Origin: Salvia splendens
Taxonomy: Eukaryota > Streptophyta > Magnoliopsida > Lamiales > Lamiaceae
DNA: 64,000 nt
Direction: 5' to 3'
Assembly: GCF_004379255.2 (NCBI RefSeq)
Contig: NC_056037.1
Coordinates: forward strand, 16,626,902-16,690,901
Shown one piece after another: positions 1 to 10,434 of the stretch. The notes under the pieces were generated by a model that saw only the letters and a program-made list of their open reading frames with translations, was not told the origin of the DNA and did no database searches. Position 1 is the first letter of the stretch; the number at the start of each line of letters is the position of its first letter. The translations under genes and the position numbers were made by a program.

Positions 1-392
1 GGTAGTGGATGTCGTGGAGATTGTGGCGATCTTGCATGGGTCCACTATCCTGCATGAGTTAATGACTGCTTGACACCACTAGATAGATCGTGGGTGTAGT
101 GGAGGTGGAAATCCTGCATGAGTCCACTATCTCCTAGTTCGGTCGAATACTGAGACCGAACTGCTGAATTATTGCCGAGCAGCTTTTGCCGATCTGAGAG
201 TAGAGCTTGATGCCGACCTGAGAGCAGAGTTTGATTGGTTGGCTTTTACCGAGCTGTAGGCTAGGGCCGAACTCTTTGGTTATGCCGAACTGAACTCTTT
301 AGTCATGCCGGACTGATACTCTTTAGTCATGCCGAACTGATACTCTTTCTTGGGCTTTAGGCTGATGGGCTTGTTTAGTACGTACTCCATCA
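1..392 (-). repeat. 3' LTR of the Tat element (truncated by window edge)
   Basis: Bases 1-392 repeat 5129-5520. The inner end is CCATCA on the plus strand, the complement of the TGATGG start of the LTR. About 270 bp of this LTR lie outside the window. It holds short imperfect tandem copies of a ~26 bp unit (about 280-350) around the words tgccgaactga and tactcttt. Confidence 0.92.
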
Positions 393-1036
393 CTACCCCC
401 CCCGAAAAGTGAAGTGAATCACTTCGGCATTCTGGATAAAGGTACGGGGTAAGTTGATGTTTGTCCTCGGTCTTATGAAGTGAACTCTTCTTTGACCGGA
501 CTTGGTTTGTGTCCTAATTTGGCGAGTTTTATCGCTCGGATCGGACTTTCCGTTGTCCTAATTTGGGGATCGGACTTTCCCTTGTCCTAATTCGGCGAGT
601 TTTATCGCGTGGATCGGACTTTCCCTTGTCCTAATTCAGGCAAGTTTTATCGCGTGAATCGGACTTTTGTTGCAGTTCGTTTCAGACGAAGTGCTTGATT
701 CTTAAGCTGAATTGTGGTCTTGTATCCTCTTTAGAAGCTTGGACTTCACAATCGTTGGCTTATTGCAGTTCGTTTCAGACGAACTGCTTGTTTAAGCTGA
801 ATTGTGGTCTTGTATCCTCTTTAGAAGCTTTGACTCACAATCGTTGGCTTGTATATGTTCTAAGAAGGGGATCAGCCTTCGAAGAACAAGATACCTCAGT
901 AACATTTGTAAGAGACGACACGCACAGAGACAGACAAAACACACAGACAAAACGCACAGAGACAAACAAAGACCAAACAAACCAAAGAAAGCACATTGAC
1001 CGAACAGGACTCAAGACTGACTGACCGGACTGTCTC
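393..1036 (-). other. 3' untranslated interior of the Tat element with polypurine tract and tandem repeats
   Basis: Just inside the 3' LTR, the minus strand reads a G-rich run (about 394-403), the expected plus-strand primer. Bases ~510-665 hold three to four imperfect copies of a unit containing tcggactttcc and gttttatcgc. Bases ~672-765 and 766-850 are a direct duplication. Bases ~915-975 are rich in cacagagacaaac-like words. I see no gene; short open frames here are chance. Confidence 0.75.
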
Positions 1037-2722
1037 TTACAAATGGAACTTCTTGAGGTTGGAAATGTGCCATGTTCGGGGTACCTGTTCTCCTGACATG
1101 TGAGCCAATTTGTAAGACCCTTTGCCGAGGACTTCTGACACCCGATACGGACCTTCCCATGTGGGTTCGAGCTTGCCCAGCTTTTCTGCTCGGCTTACTT
1201 CGTTGTTTCTCAAGACGAGATCTCCCACTTGAAATTGCAGCTTCTTCACCCTTTGGTTATAATACCGGGCTACTTGCTCCTTGTACTTGGCTGCTTTTAT
1301 GCATGCCAATTCTCTTCTTTCTTCGGCAAGATCTAGCTCGGCTCTCAGTCCGTCGTCATTCATTTCTGATGAGAAATTTAGAGTTCGGGGACTGGGTATG
1401 CCGATCTCCACCGGAATCACGGCTTCAGTGCCGTACACAAGACTGTACGGAGTTTCACCGTTGGAGGTTGTGGGTGTAGTTCGGTAGGACCATAGGACTT
1501 GAGGGAGATTTTCTACCCATTGTCCTTTGGCTTGTTCTAACCGAGCTTTTAACCCTTTCACCAGGATACGATTTGTTACCTCCGTTTGTCCGTTTGCTTG
1601 TGGATGAGAGACCGAAGTGAACCGCTGTTGAATATTCAGCTCTTGGCACCAATTCTTGAACGTCTTGTCGGTGAACTGAGTCCCGTTATCCGAGATGAGG
1701 ATGTGGGGGATGCCAAATCGGCACACTATGTTCTTCCAGACGAAATCCAATGCCTTCGAGCTCGTTATCGTAGCTAATGGTTCAGCTCCCACCCACTTCG
1801 TAAAGTAGTCCACGGCAACGATTAGGAATTTTATTTGCCGAGGAGCTTGTGGTAGTGGTCCTACTATGTCTATACCCCATTGCATAAAAGGCCAAGGGCT
1901 TTGCATAGTGGATAGATCGGTCTGCGGCATCCTTGGGATATTTGCATGGATTTGGCACTTCGGGCATGTCTTGACGAGCTGCACTGCTTCTTGTACCAAG
2001 GTTGGCCAATAATATCCCCATCTTAGAACTTTTTTAGCTAAAGCTCTAGCTCCGATGTGGCTGCCGCACGATCCTTCATGAACTTCTCTGAGGATGTAGT
2101 CCGTCTCTTCTGGCCCTATACATCGTAATAACGGCTGAAGGTAGGACTTTCTGTATAAGACTTCTCCATGAAGTTCGTACCGAAGTGCTCGGCATGTGAT
2201 TTTCCGAGCTTCTCTCTTATCCTCGGGCAGTTGTCCTTGATCTAGATACTGTAAGATCGGCGTCATCCAGTTCGGCGAGCTGGTTACTGAATGTACCTCA
2301 GCTTCATCAATGCTTCGATGCATCAATTCCTCCACCTTTGAGCTTGGACATGCGGCTAACCTACTTAAAGTATCTGCTCGGCTGTTTTCTGCTCTGGGAA
2401 TGCGGATTATCCGAAAATAAGAGAAACTTCGGCTAATGCTTTGCGCTTTGTCTAAATATTTCCTCATCCTCTCATCACGGGCTTCACTTGTACCCAACAT
2501 GTGATTCACTATGACTTGTGAATCACAATGGATTTTGAGAGACTTGATACATAGACTTTGCGCTAGCTGGAGTCCGGCAAGGAGGGCTTCGTATTCGGCT
2601 TCGTTATTAGTGGTTGGGAATGAGAACCGAAGTGAATAGGTTACCTCGTGTCCATCGGGAGCGATAAGCAGAATACCAGCTCCACTTCCCGTTTTATTCG
2701 AAGCTCCATCTACGAATCCGCT
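1037..2722 (-). pseudogene. Tat pol fragment: second (archaeal-type) RNase H plus integrase
   Basis: An open frame runs from just after a nonsense codon (2723-2725) to the stop at 1037. The first part has RNase H signs: FVDGAS near 2705, a TNNEAEYEAL stretch near 2600 and CDSQVI near 2525. The integrase follows with an H-H-C-C zinc-binding region (~2090-1950, ending CPKCQ), the catalytic triad in GIDIVGP, ISDNGTQF and the PQANGQTEV region, and a C-terminal GPY motif (WEGPYRV) near 1110. The integrase looks complete, but its upstream frame is cut by the stop, so it could be made only by readthrough. Confidence 0.88.
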
Positions 2723-3290
2723 CTAGCAGTCCGGCGGCTCTTCTTCGGATTCCAAGGGCTGTGTTAGTTCGGCATTGGCAGAATTTTTCTGTTCGGCAAT
2801 GACAGGGATTGCTTGATCGAACTTGGCCTCTGCAAGAAAATCTGCCAAGGCTTGTCCCTTGATGGCTTTTCGAGGTAGGTACTCGATTGAGTGTTCTCCC
2901 AGCTCTATGGCCCATTTGGCGATTCTGCCTGATGCTTCTGGCTTGGTCAAAACTTGCCGAAGAGGCAGATCGGTTAAGACGCATACCTTGTGAGCATAGA
3001 AGTATGGCCGCAGTCTCCTTGCTGCATTTACTAACGCCAGAGCAATTTTTTCCAGAGGTTGATACCTTGTTTCTGGACCTCTTAATGCTCGGCTTGTAAA
3101 GTAGATGGGAAACTGCTTTAGGCCTTCTTCTCGTACAAGCACCGCGCTAATGGTTTGATCGGATGCCGCTAAGTATAAGAAAATCACTTCGGCATATGTT
3201 GGAGCAGAGAGAATTGGAAGCTCGGCTAAATAACTTTTGAGCTCGTCAAAAGCCTTTTTCTGCTCTATGACTTCAGAGACGATTTAGTCT
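2723..3290 (-). pseudogene. Tat pol fragment: Gypsy RNase H remnant
   Basis: Reading leftwards from about 3290, the frame gives a typical linker between reverse transcriptase and RNase H (KKAFDELKSYL), then the RNase H core (LYLAASDQTISAVLVRE, YFTSRAL, YQPLEKIALALV, VLTDLPL). It ends at a TAG at 2723-2725 that interrupts the frame just before the second RNase H. The catalytic part of reverse transcriptase (YxDD box) is missing. The start is a deletion junction, not a real start codon. Confidence 0.85.
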
Positions 3291-4803
3291 TCCCGGCAGG
3301 GAGAGCGTCAATAGTTAGGATTACTCCATCATATTGCGGCTCGTTATCGTCTTCGGGATCCCGTTGCCTTTTCGGATCCTGAGGAGCGCAGTTCGCACCT
3401 CCCTGCTTTTTGTTCCTTTTCGGCTGCTTGCTTTGGTATTTTTTTAACGTCCCTGCTTTCACAAGGGCATCAATACCTGCAGCCAAATGTCGGCACTCCT
3501 CGGTATCGTGACCGTAGTCTTGATGGAAGGAGCAATATTGATCCTGAGGTCGGCGCGCGGCCGATTTCGTCATCCGCCTTGGCTTTTCGAACATATCGGA
3601 ATGCAGTTCGAAAATTTCCGCTCTTGACTTGTTCAATGGTACGAACTGAGCGGGCGGCTTCTCAGGATTGAGACGTGGCCCCAATCTGCCTTGTACCGGT
3701 GCCCTTTGAATTCTTTCAAAAGGAGTTCGGCGAGGAAACCTCTGATCGCTATGATCGGGCTTCTTTTCGTCTCCTCTAGATGAGCTGTCTAAAGACCGTT
3801 TTCGACGGTCTGCCTCATCGGCACGGGAGAACTGGTCCGCAATGTCCCACATCTCTTGAGCTGTTTGCGGACTGCATTCCACGAGCTTTCTGTAGAGAGC
3901 TCCGGGCAGGATTCCATTTTGGAATGCCGAAATGACAAGTAGATCATTGAGATTATCTACTTGTAGGCATTCCTTATGGAATCTCGTCAGGAAGTCGCTG
4001 ATCTTTTCGTCGCGACCTTGACGTATAGAAAGCAGCTGAGCCGAAGTAATTCGGGCTTCCGCTTTCTGAAAGAACCTCCTGTGGAAAGCATCCATTAGAT
4101 CTCGGTAGGATCTAATGCTGCCTTGAGGAAGGCTGTCGAACCACCTTCTGGCGTTCCCGATGAGCAGCTCAGGGAACAGCTTGCACATATGGACCTCATT
4201 GAGACCCTGGTTCGCCATATTATATTGATAGCGTCCCAAGAAGTCATGAGGATCCACTAGCCCGTCATAAGTCATTGACGGTGTCCGGTAGTTCCGCGGC
4301 AAAGGAGTTCGGGTGATATCGTCCGAGAACGGAGTCTTTAATGCTCCGTACATGGCGAACCCGACATCTCTTCGGTACGGAGGAGATGGAGTTCTCCTGT
4401 GGTTCCGGTACCGAGGAGGAACAGGAACATGTCGGGGTTGAGGATTCTTTCTCCTGGAAGACACGTCACTACTGCGGTAGTGACTTTCATGTCTGGATGA
4501 GGAGGGAGAATCCGCCGTTGTCTTCTCCGGCTGTTGGCTCTTCTGCAGGAAGGTTAAGAACTCCTCCTGCTTCTCGGCCAAGAACAGCTTGACAGCTTCA
4601 TTTAAATTGGGCTGCTGGGAAGACTCGGTGCGATCTCTCCTGGAGTGGCTTGTTCCTTCTTCATGAGAACCGGAGGTAGATGTCTCCCGAGGCCGTTTTT
4701 CAGACCTGCGAGCTGGACTAGCTTCCTCACGGTTATCACGAACGGTATTATGGGTGTTATGTGATCTGGTATGCATTTTTTTTTGGGGTGGAAAAAGGGT
4801 CAA
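3265..4803 (-). CDS. Tat-element gag
   Basis: An open frame of up to 512 codons. The more likely start is the internal Met at 4776 (MHTRSHNT), a common start context in this family. The N-terminal ~130 residues are basic and Ser/Arg/Glu-rich. The retrotransposon gag domain is at residues ~190-330 (WFDSLPQGSIRSYRDL, RFFQKAEARI). A zinc-finger-like YCSFHQDYGHDTEECRHL lies near residue 425. The last ~10 residues, after KTKSS, run into sequence that belongs to pol in another frame. Gag therefore ends at the deletion junction and the gag-pol frame is lost. The capsid protein may still be made, because no internal stop is seen. Confidence 0.85.
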   Translation of the reverse strand: MTLFPPQKKMHTRSHNTHNTVRDNREEASPARRSEKRPRETSTSGSHEEGTSHSRRDRTESSQQPNLNEAVKLFLAEKQEEFLTFLQKSQQPEKTTADSPSSSRHESHYRSSDVSSRRKNPQPRHVPVPPRYRNHRRTPSPPYRRDVGFAMYGALKTPFSDDITRTPLPRNYRTPSMTYDGLVDPHDFLGRYQYNMANQGLNEVHMCKLFPELLIGNARRWFDSLPQGSIRSYRDLMDAFHRRFFQKAEARITSAQLLSIRQGRDEKISDFLTRFHKECLQVDNLNDLLVISAFQNGILPGALYRKLVECSPQTAQEMWDIADQFSRADEADRRKRSLDSSSRGDEKKPDHSDQRFPRRTPFERIQRAPVQGRLGPRLNPEKPPAQFVPLNKSRAEIFELHSDMFEKPRRMTKSAARRPQDQYCSFHQDYGHDTEECRHLAAGIDALVKAGTLKKYQSKQPKRNKKQGGANCAPQDPKRQRDPEDDNEPQYDGVILTIDALPAGKTKSSLKS

Positions 4804-4831
4804 AAATTCGCTTTATCACAAATTTGGTTCT

Positions 4832-4853
4832 CTGTTTCCCACAGACGGCGCCA
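4832..4853 (-). promoter_or_regulatory. Primer-binding site of the Tat element
   Basis: Two bases inside the 5' LTR the minus strand reads TGGCGCCGTCTGTGGG. TGGCGCC is the complement of a CCA-ended tRNA acceptor and is the usual start of the primer site in Tat/Athila elements. The following bases differ from the TGGCGCCGTTGCCGGGGA site of the Athila elements at 42781 and 48082, so the primer tRNA may differ or the match may be shorter. Confidence 0.75.
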
Positions 4854-4854
4854 G

Positions 4855-5520
4855 TGATGGTTTGGAGAATTTTTTATGGTGATGAATGCTGGAAAATACA
4901 GATCACGACACAGAGATTTACGTGGTTCGATTTACTGAGGTAAATCTACGTCCACGGGAAGAAAAGAGGGCAGAGTTGTATTGCTTGATCTGTTTTCTAC
5001 AGCTTACAATACAGACTTGCTATTTGATAATTTGATCTCTAGAGAACTTAACAGAACTTTTTTATCTATCTGATCTAGGTTCTATTTATACATTGAACCA
5101 AGATCGTGGCATGCAGCACCATTTACTAGGTAGTGGATGTCGTGGAGATTGTGGCGATCTTGCATGGGTCCACTATCCTGCATGAGTTAATGACTGCTTG
5201 ACACCACTAGATAGATCGTGGGTGTAGTGGAGGTGGAAATCCTGCATGAGTCCACTATCTCCTAGTTCGGTCGAATACTGAGACCGAACTGCTGAATTAT
5301 TGCCGAGCAGCTTTTGCCGATCTGAGAGTAGAGCTTGATGCCGACCTGAGAGCAGAGTTTGATTGGTTGGCTTTTACCGAGCTGTAGGCTAGGGCCGAAC
5401 TCTTTGGTTATGCCGAACTGAACTCTTTAGTCATGCCGGACTGATACTCTTTAGTCATGCCGAACTGATACTTTTTCTTGGGCTTTAGGCTGATGGGCTT
5501 GTTTAGTACGTACTCCATCA
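4855..5520 (-). repeat. 5' LTR of the Tat element
   Basis: This 666 bp LTR is bounded by TGATGG and CCATCA, the inverted ends being visible in full. A TATA box (TATAAATAG on the minus strand) lies at about 5082-5090 and probably starts the element transcript. The block at ~4905-4965 has a short inverted repeat around gatttacgtgg and taaatctacgt, a motif frequent near the R region of plant LTRs. Confidence 0.92.
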
Positions 5521-6239
5521 AAAACCAATTATTGTAGTAAGATTGAATAAATTACCCTTTAAATTTTGGATTAATTAACATTTTAAGACATTAATTAATT
5601 GACACCTCTAATTAAAAGTACAAACCTTTACAAAAATTTCACAGAGATTATTTTCAGTGTCCAAAGTGATAAGACACGGACATCACATATTTCCAATCAA
5701 TTATTTTATAAATGACGTGGAAATAAAATTGTTTACTTGCAATCCACAAAATGGTAAATTAAGATATACCATGTTAGAGGTAGCTGGTGAGATGTTTAAA
5801 CCAGATCGGCGATTAATCGTTTCTGAACCGCTAAATCCAGGTAAAAGACTCAAAAATGCAGATGTTTGAGTTTTTTAAAAAAAAATTCAAAACCGGCAAT
5901 TCCTCCTATATTTATCTATATACTCAAATATTTTATTGATATAATTAAAAAATGACTTAAATATTTTTGTGCAAAATGCTTAGATTCTATATGACAATTG
6001 ATTGATGTTGACCGTATTTGAAAATATATATATTTAGGTTGGGAAAAGTGGCAAGGTGTTTAAGATAAGACTGTCGGACTTACTAGAAGATAAAAATAAG
6101 TTAGAAGATGGTTTTTTTATGGATTACGAACCTAGGTATAAGAATTCTCACCAATAGCGAAATTTTCGTGTTAGACCATATGATTTTGGATTTTAAACAG
6201 ATTGTAGTGGTTTTGTTGATACAAAGGTAGCTGAACAAT
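5521..6239. other. AT-rich flank, nothing identified
   Basis: The stretch is AT-rich. It contains an open frame of 70 codons (5657-5869, plus) that I do not recognise, with no matching flanking exons or promoter. It may be the worn inner part of the hAT element whose end follows, or chance. Confidence 0.4.
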
Positions 6240-6576
6240 CACAAGATCTATATGACATTACGATTAGAGCTACTAATGAACTAAAGATATACTTGGAATC
6301 ACTATCTATTTTCAGTGACGCGGGTCCTCCAAACCAACAAATCGATGTCCATTACTGGTGGTCGTCGTATGACAAAGAGTTTCCATACTCACAACAATGG
6401 TGAAGGAGATTTTCGTCGTTTCTGCTTTCACTGTCGCTATTGAGCAAGCTTTCATCATTGGTGGTTGTGTCTTAAACGACAAAAGGAACAAACTCTCCAC
6501 GAGAAACATGGAAGCTACTATGATACTAAATAATTGGGTAAAGAGGAACTTCAGACGTCTAGAGCTAGATTGAATC
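6240..6576 (+). pseudogene. hAT transposase C-terminal dimerisation domain remnant
   Basis: Plus-strand reading gives LYDITIRATNELKIYLES, then a VHYWWSSYDKEFP block, a frameshift and nonsense codon near 6400, and then VAIEQAFIIGGCVLNDKRNK and NMEATMILNNWVKRNF. This order (tryptophan-rich stretch, then a V-A/S-x-E-x-A-F-S-type block, a GGxVLxxxR-type block and a final NW motif) is the hAT-family C-terminal dimerisation region known from plant Ac/Tam3-like transposases. At least one frameshift is present and no upstream DDE domain is recognisable, so this is a decayed fragment. Confidence 0.7.
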
Positions 6577-7262
6577 ACTTGTATGGAAAGAGGCAATGAA
6601 GAGTTTATGAGGACGAGGGAGGACCCACCCCGTACAATGCGCTAAATAACCATAGGTAAGTCAGGTAAGAAAACTACGGCTTTGATTCCTCGATTAAATT
6701 ATGGTTACTTAAACAACTCAATTTAAATTTGAAACTTGTAACTTTAAATGTCTAAGTTGAGTGGAAGCCATTTTCCTTTCTTTTGTTTTTCCTTCTTTTC
6801 TTTTTAAACTACGTAGTCGATATTATAATCTACGACCTTGACTATGCTTTTACTTGTAAATTGTAATATGGTACAACTCCAATTCAATAAAATTGCGCAT
6901 TTTCTTCTTCTTGACGTGTTTAATTTTTTTCCGTGTACTACTTTTTATAAAATTTGATAGTTTTTTAGTAAGTTCTTTAAAAATGGAAACCGCCACACCA
7001 GGACTGCCTAAACTGTTGATTTTGAACCGAAACCAGAACCACCGGTTTCCAATTCAAAACGAGAACTTCCAAAATCTTTGGCAGTCCAATTAAAGTTGAT
7101 AGATTCGTTCAACCGGACCTGGCAATTGCGAACTGTAACCAACGCTCTTTGAACTGTGGCGCCTCTAGACCACGTTAGCTTGGAATTTCCACAGATGAAA
7201 ATTGATTTTTGAGTTTTTTTGTTAGTTTTGTAATTGTTTGTACATACGTCTACCATCACTTT
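6577..7262. other. Non-coding, with ccggt/gaacc-rich patch
   Basis: No gene is visible. Bases ~6985-7140 repeat aaccg, gaacc and ccggt words in both senses, a composition often found in subterminal regions of hAT elements. It might be the 3' terminal part of the hAT remnant upstream, but no terminal inverted repeat was matched. Confidence 0.35.
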
Positions 7263-7504
7263 ATTGCTCTCTCCGTCCATCTGTAGTTGAGTCGTATTCC
7301 ATTTTAGGTTGTCCCATTGTAGCCGAGTCGTTTCCTTTTTTGGAAAAAAGCAACAACTTTTCTTCTCTCTTACTTTACTCTCTCTTCATCTCTCTACCTT
7401 TTTTCTTTTCTCTTTATTATTCATTTACTTCCTCACTTAACACAACTTTTCTTAAATCGCATGCCGAAAAGAAACGCATCTATTGCAGAGGGACGAAGGG
7501 AGTA
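7263..7504. mobile_element. Stowaway-type MITE
   Basis: The ends ctctctccgtcc and ggacgaagggagta are the inverted CTCCCTCCGTCC ends typical of Stowaway (Tc1/mariner) MITEs, and the inside (gtagttgagtcgt, ctcttactttactctctc) has the usual composition. The size is about 240 bp. Confidence 0.75.
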
Positions 7505-8469
7505 CAATTTTTCTAAATATTAGTAATTTGAGATTTAAAATTTATCTCTAAAAATATAAAAACGAAATGGTGGAGTTTCGCTCTTCTAAATGGCATGTGA
7601 AGTTGAGTTGCTTGGGCATTTCTAGACTAGAAACTAGGCTCTCTCGAATTAGGATACTTGATATGGATTCATATAGAATGTGATCCATTAAGCTAAGATG
7701 TATACCCTTTGATGATGTTTGATCTAATAATTTTTGTGAAATGATTTTCAATTTCTCAAGCAATCAAAGATAAAACATAGATTAAACAATAACTATTGAA
7801 TCTAAGCTAAAAGAAGGAAAATCAATAAAAGTTAATGTGGAACAAGAGATGAAATGTCATTGATGGAATAAGCTAAAGCACTTGTACCATACTAACAAGC
7901 ATCCATGGCTAAACCTTCAAAAAATCCACAAACCTCGAAGTATACCTCTACTTGATCCATGCTTGAACTAGCAATTGATGGAAATTCCATACTTGAACTA
8001 GCAATTGGTGGGAAAAGCAACCTAGAAAACTAGGAATTGGATACAAACCCTCAAGGGGGAAGAACAAAGCTCACAAGCTACAAATTCAATGTTCAACCAG
8101 GGAATAAAATGAAAAAGGTGCTATTTATAGTTTAGGCCAAAAATTCAAGGAAATGGCCCACAAAATCTAGCCTCTGCGTGATTAGCCCGGTCGGGCGTTT
8201 TCTCTGGACTCGCCCTCTCTTCGGCGCGGCTTTAGTAAATCGGCCATAAATCTCTCCACCGGACTCCGATTGAGGCGTGAAAGGTACCCACGCGAAGCTC
8301 TTTCGAAGCCGAAGACATTGGTGGCATTTTTAGAGCATTTAGGCGTCATCTTGATAGGCTGATCACTGGTTGAATCCAGCTGTATGTAAAATCCTTAATG
8401 CATGACTTCCATGATCGTATCAATACTTTTGTTAGATTTATGCTTGATCGTGAAGTTAATTGCATTTAG
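7505..8469. other. Non-coding region, possible old LTR fragment
   Basis: I see no gene. A minus-strand TATA-like ctataaatag lies at ~8130-8140, next to a GC-rich patch (8170-8260) with cggtcgggcg words of the sort found in some plant LTRs. Two short direct repeats (ttgaactagcaattg) are at ~7964 and ~7995. An old LTR fragment is possible but unproved. Confidence 0.35.
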
Positions 8470-8729
8470 TCTTAACGATGGTAATCGAGAGACTTGAAAA
8501 GGCGATGCATATCAGAAGCTTTTGGGAGATAAGAATTGTATTTCTTTTTATGATTCTTGTTACAATCGGTTCTTCCCTATATGTAGGGAGGAATACAAAT
8601 TAATTTTGGAATGTAATCACTGTGAAATCAATCTATTCTATGACTTTGTTTACATATCAATTTCATATCTTCCTCCCTTAATTTCGGTCTTCTTCTTTGG
8701 TAATTGCTTCAATCTTGGCATGTTTGACA
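8470..8729 (-). repeat. 3' LTR of the decayed Copia element
   Basis: Closely similar to 13985-14237, including the run from tcttaacgatggtaatcgag to cttggcatg. On the minus strand it starts TGTCAAACATG directly after the purine tract at ~8730-8742. Confidence 0.8.
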
Positions 8730-8742
8730 CTCCCCCTCAAGT

Positions 8743-9480
8743 TGAGTAATGGTATCTCCGATGCTTAACTTGCTCAATATTTCTTTGAAGATCTTTGGGG
8801 AAACTGCTTTTGTCAGAATGTCCACAAGTTGCTCTTGCGAAAGGACAAACGGGAACTCCACAATTCCTCCTTCCAGTTTTTCTTTGATGAAGTGCCGATC
8901 TACTTCCACATGCTTCGTTCGGTCGTGTTGCACTGGATTTTCTGAGATGCTAATGGCAGCCTTGTTGTCGCAGAATAACTGACTTTTTCGAGTAGGTGGG
9001 AAGCCGATTTCTGTGAGCAATCTCCTTAGCCATAGGATTTCCATGAGTCCACTTTTCATTCCTCTGAACTCAGCCTCGGCGCTAGATAGAGCTACCACCT
9101 TTTGTTTCTTACTTCTCCAAGTGACCAAGTTTCCCCCGATGAAAGTGAAGTAACCGCCCGTAGATTTTATGTCCACAGGGTTGCTCGCCCAGTCAACATC
9201 CGTGTACCCATCAATCTCTAGGTCTTCTCTTTTTGCTAGAAATACTCCATATCATATCGTACCTTTCAAATAACGCACAATTCACAATGCGGCTTCCATG
9301 TGAGTAACCTGAGGTTGATGCATGAATTGACTCACAATACCCACGGCGTATGCAATGTCGGGTCTGGTGTGTGAGAGATAGATGAGTTTTCCGACAAGCC
9401 GTTGGTACCGTTCTCTGTCTGCGAGTTCTTCTCATTCCACTATCTTCAAACCATGATTGGGGATCATTGGAGTGTCTGCG
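8743..9480 (-). pseudogene. Copia RNase H and end of reverse transcriptase
   Basis: The minus strand encodes RNase H motifs: GGNLVTWRSKKQ, LSSAEAEFRGM near 9070, LFCDNKAAI near 8960, RTKHVEVDRHFIKEK near 8895 and LVDILTKA near 8815. The segment 9211-9480 holds the join between reverse transcriptase and RNase H in other frames, so there are at least two frameshifts between 9180 and 9480. The product cannot be made as one protein. Confidence 0.8.
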
Positions 9481-10434
9481 GGCTTGCATTCGAGGAGTCC
9501 TGTTTCGGCCAACAGGTCTAGGATGTACTTTTTCTGTCTTAAGAATATCCCGTGTTTGGATCTCAACACTTCTATTCCCAAGAAATATTTCAGTGCTCCT
9601 AGATCTTTCATTTTGAACTTTTGAAACAGATTTTCCTTCAACTTCTGGATTTCCTCTATATCATCTCCTGTGATAATCATGTCATCAACGTAGATAATTA
9701 GACATGTTACCTTGTTGTCCCTTCTCTTTGTGAAGAGTGTGTGATCGGAATGGCTTTGTTGGAATCCATGCTTGAACATGGCTTGGCAAAACCTACCAAA
9801 CCAGACTCGAGGAGACTGTTTCAAACCGTACAGGGTTTTCCGTAATCGGCAAACTTCTCATTTTCCGAATTCCCCCGAAAAACCTTATGGGACTTCCATG
9901 TATACCTCCTTGTTTTCTTCTAGTTCTCCATGGAGGAATGCATTAGTCACATCGAACTGATGTAGATTCCAATCTTTGCACGCTGCTACAGATATTAAGG
10001 TTCGTACAATCTCCATCTTTGCCACCGGGGAGAATGTTTCCTCATAGTCCACTCTATATACTTGGGTGTATCCCTTTGCCACAAGTCTCGCCTTATATCT
10101 CTCGATTGAACGATCTGCCCTTCTTTTTATGGTGAATATCTACCGACATCCAACTGGCTTCTTTCCTGCTGGCAATGTACATTTCTCCCATGTACCATTC
10201 TTTACTAGGGCGTCTATCTCCTTCTTCATGGCTTCCCTCCAGTGCTTATGTTTACTTGCCTCCTCAAATGTTTGCAGAATGTCTTCTTCTTCATATAGAG
10301 CAGTTTCGAAGGCTCGGGCCATTTCCGATACATGACTTTGCGCAATGTTGGAGACTGCATATTTGGCCTTTCTCCATTTCCACTCTGGTGAGTACCTTCG
10401 AGGAGGCACTCCTCTTGTTCTTCTTGGAGGTAAC
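9432..10434 (-). pseudogene. Copia reverse transcriptase, frameshifted
   Basis: Three minus-strand blocks keep protein order: 10434-10140 (GTWEKCTLPAGKKPVGC), 10082-9885 ([31 protein letters not shown]) and 9824-9432 (KQSPRVWF, the catalytic IIYVDDMIITG, DLGALKYFLGIEV). The YVDD box is intact. Frames change near 10135 and near 9830-9890. The upstream end at 10434 is abrupt, where a plus-strand LTR begins. Confidence 0.82.

Larger units (their letters stand above)
1..5520 (-). mobile_element. Ty3/Gypsy Tat-lineage LTR retrotransposon, internally deleted
   Basis: The element reads on the minus strand: 5' LTR at the right (4855-5520), primer-binding site, gag, RNase H, a second RNase H, integrase, then the 3' LTR running off the left edge. 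Two RNase H domains in a row before integrase are known for the Tat lineage (Ogre/Retand type), and the gag zinc-finger-like region also fits. Protease and most of reverse transcriptase are absent. The left LTR matches the right one over its 392 visible bases with one difference that I could find (C345 against T5473), so the insertion is recent. The left target-site duplication lies outside the window. Confidence 0.9.
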
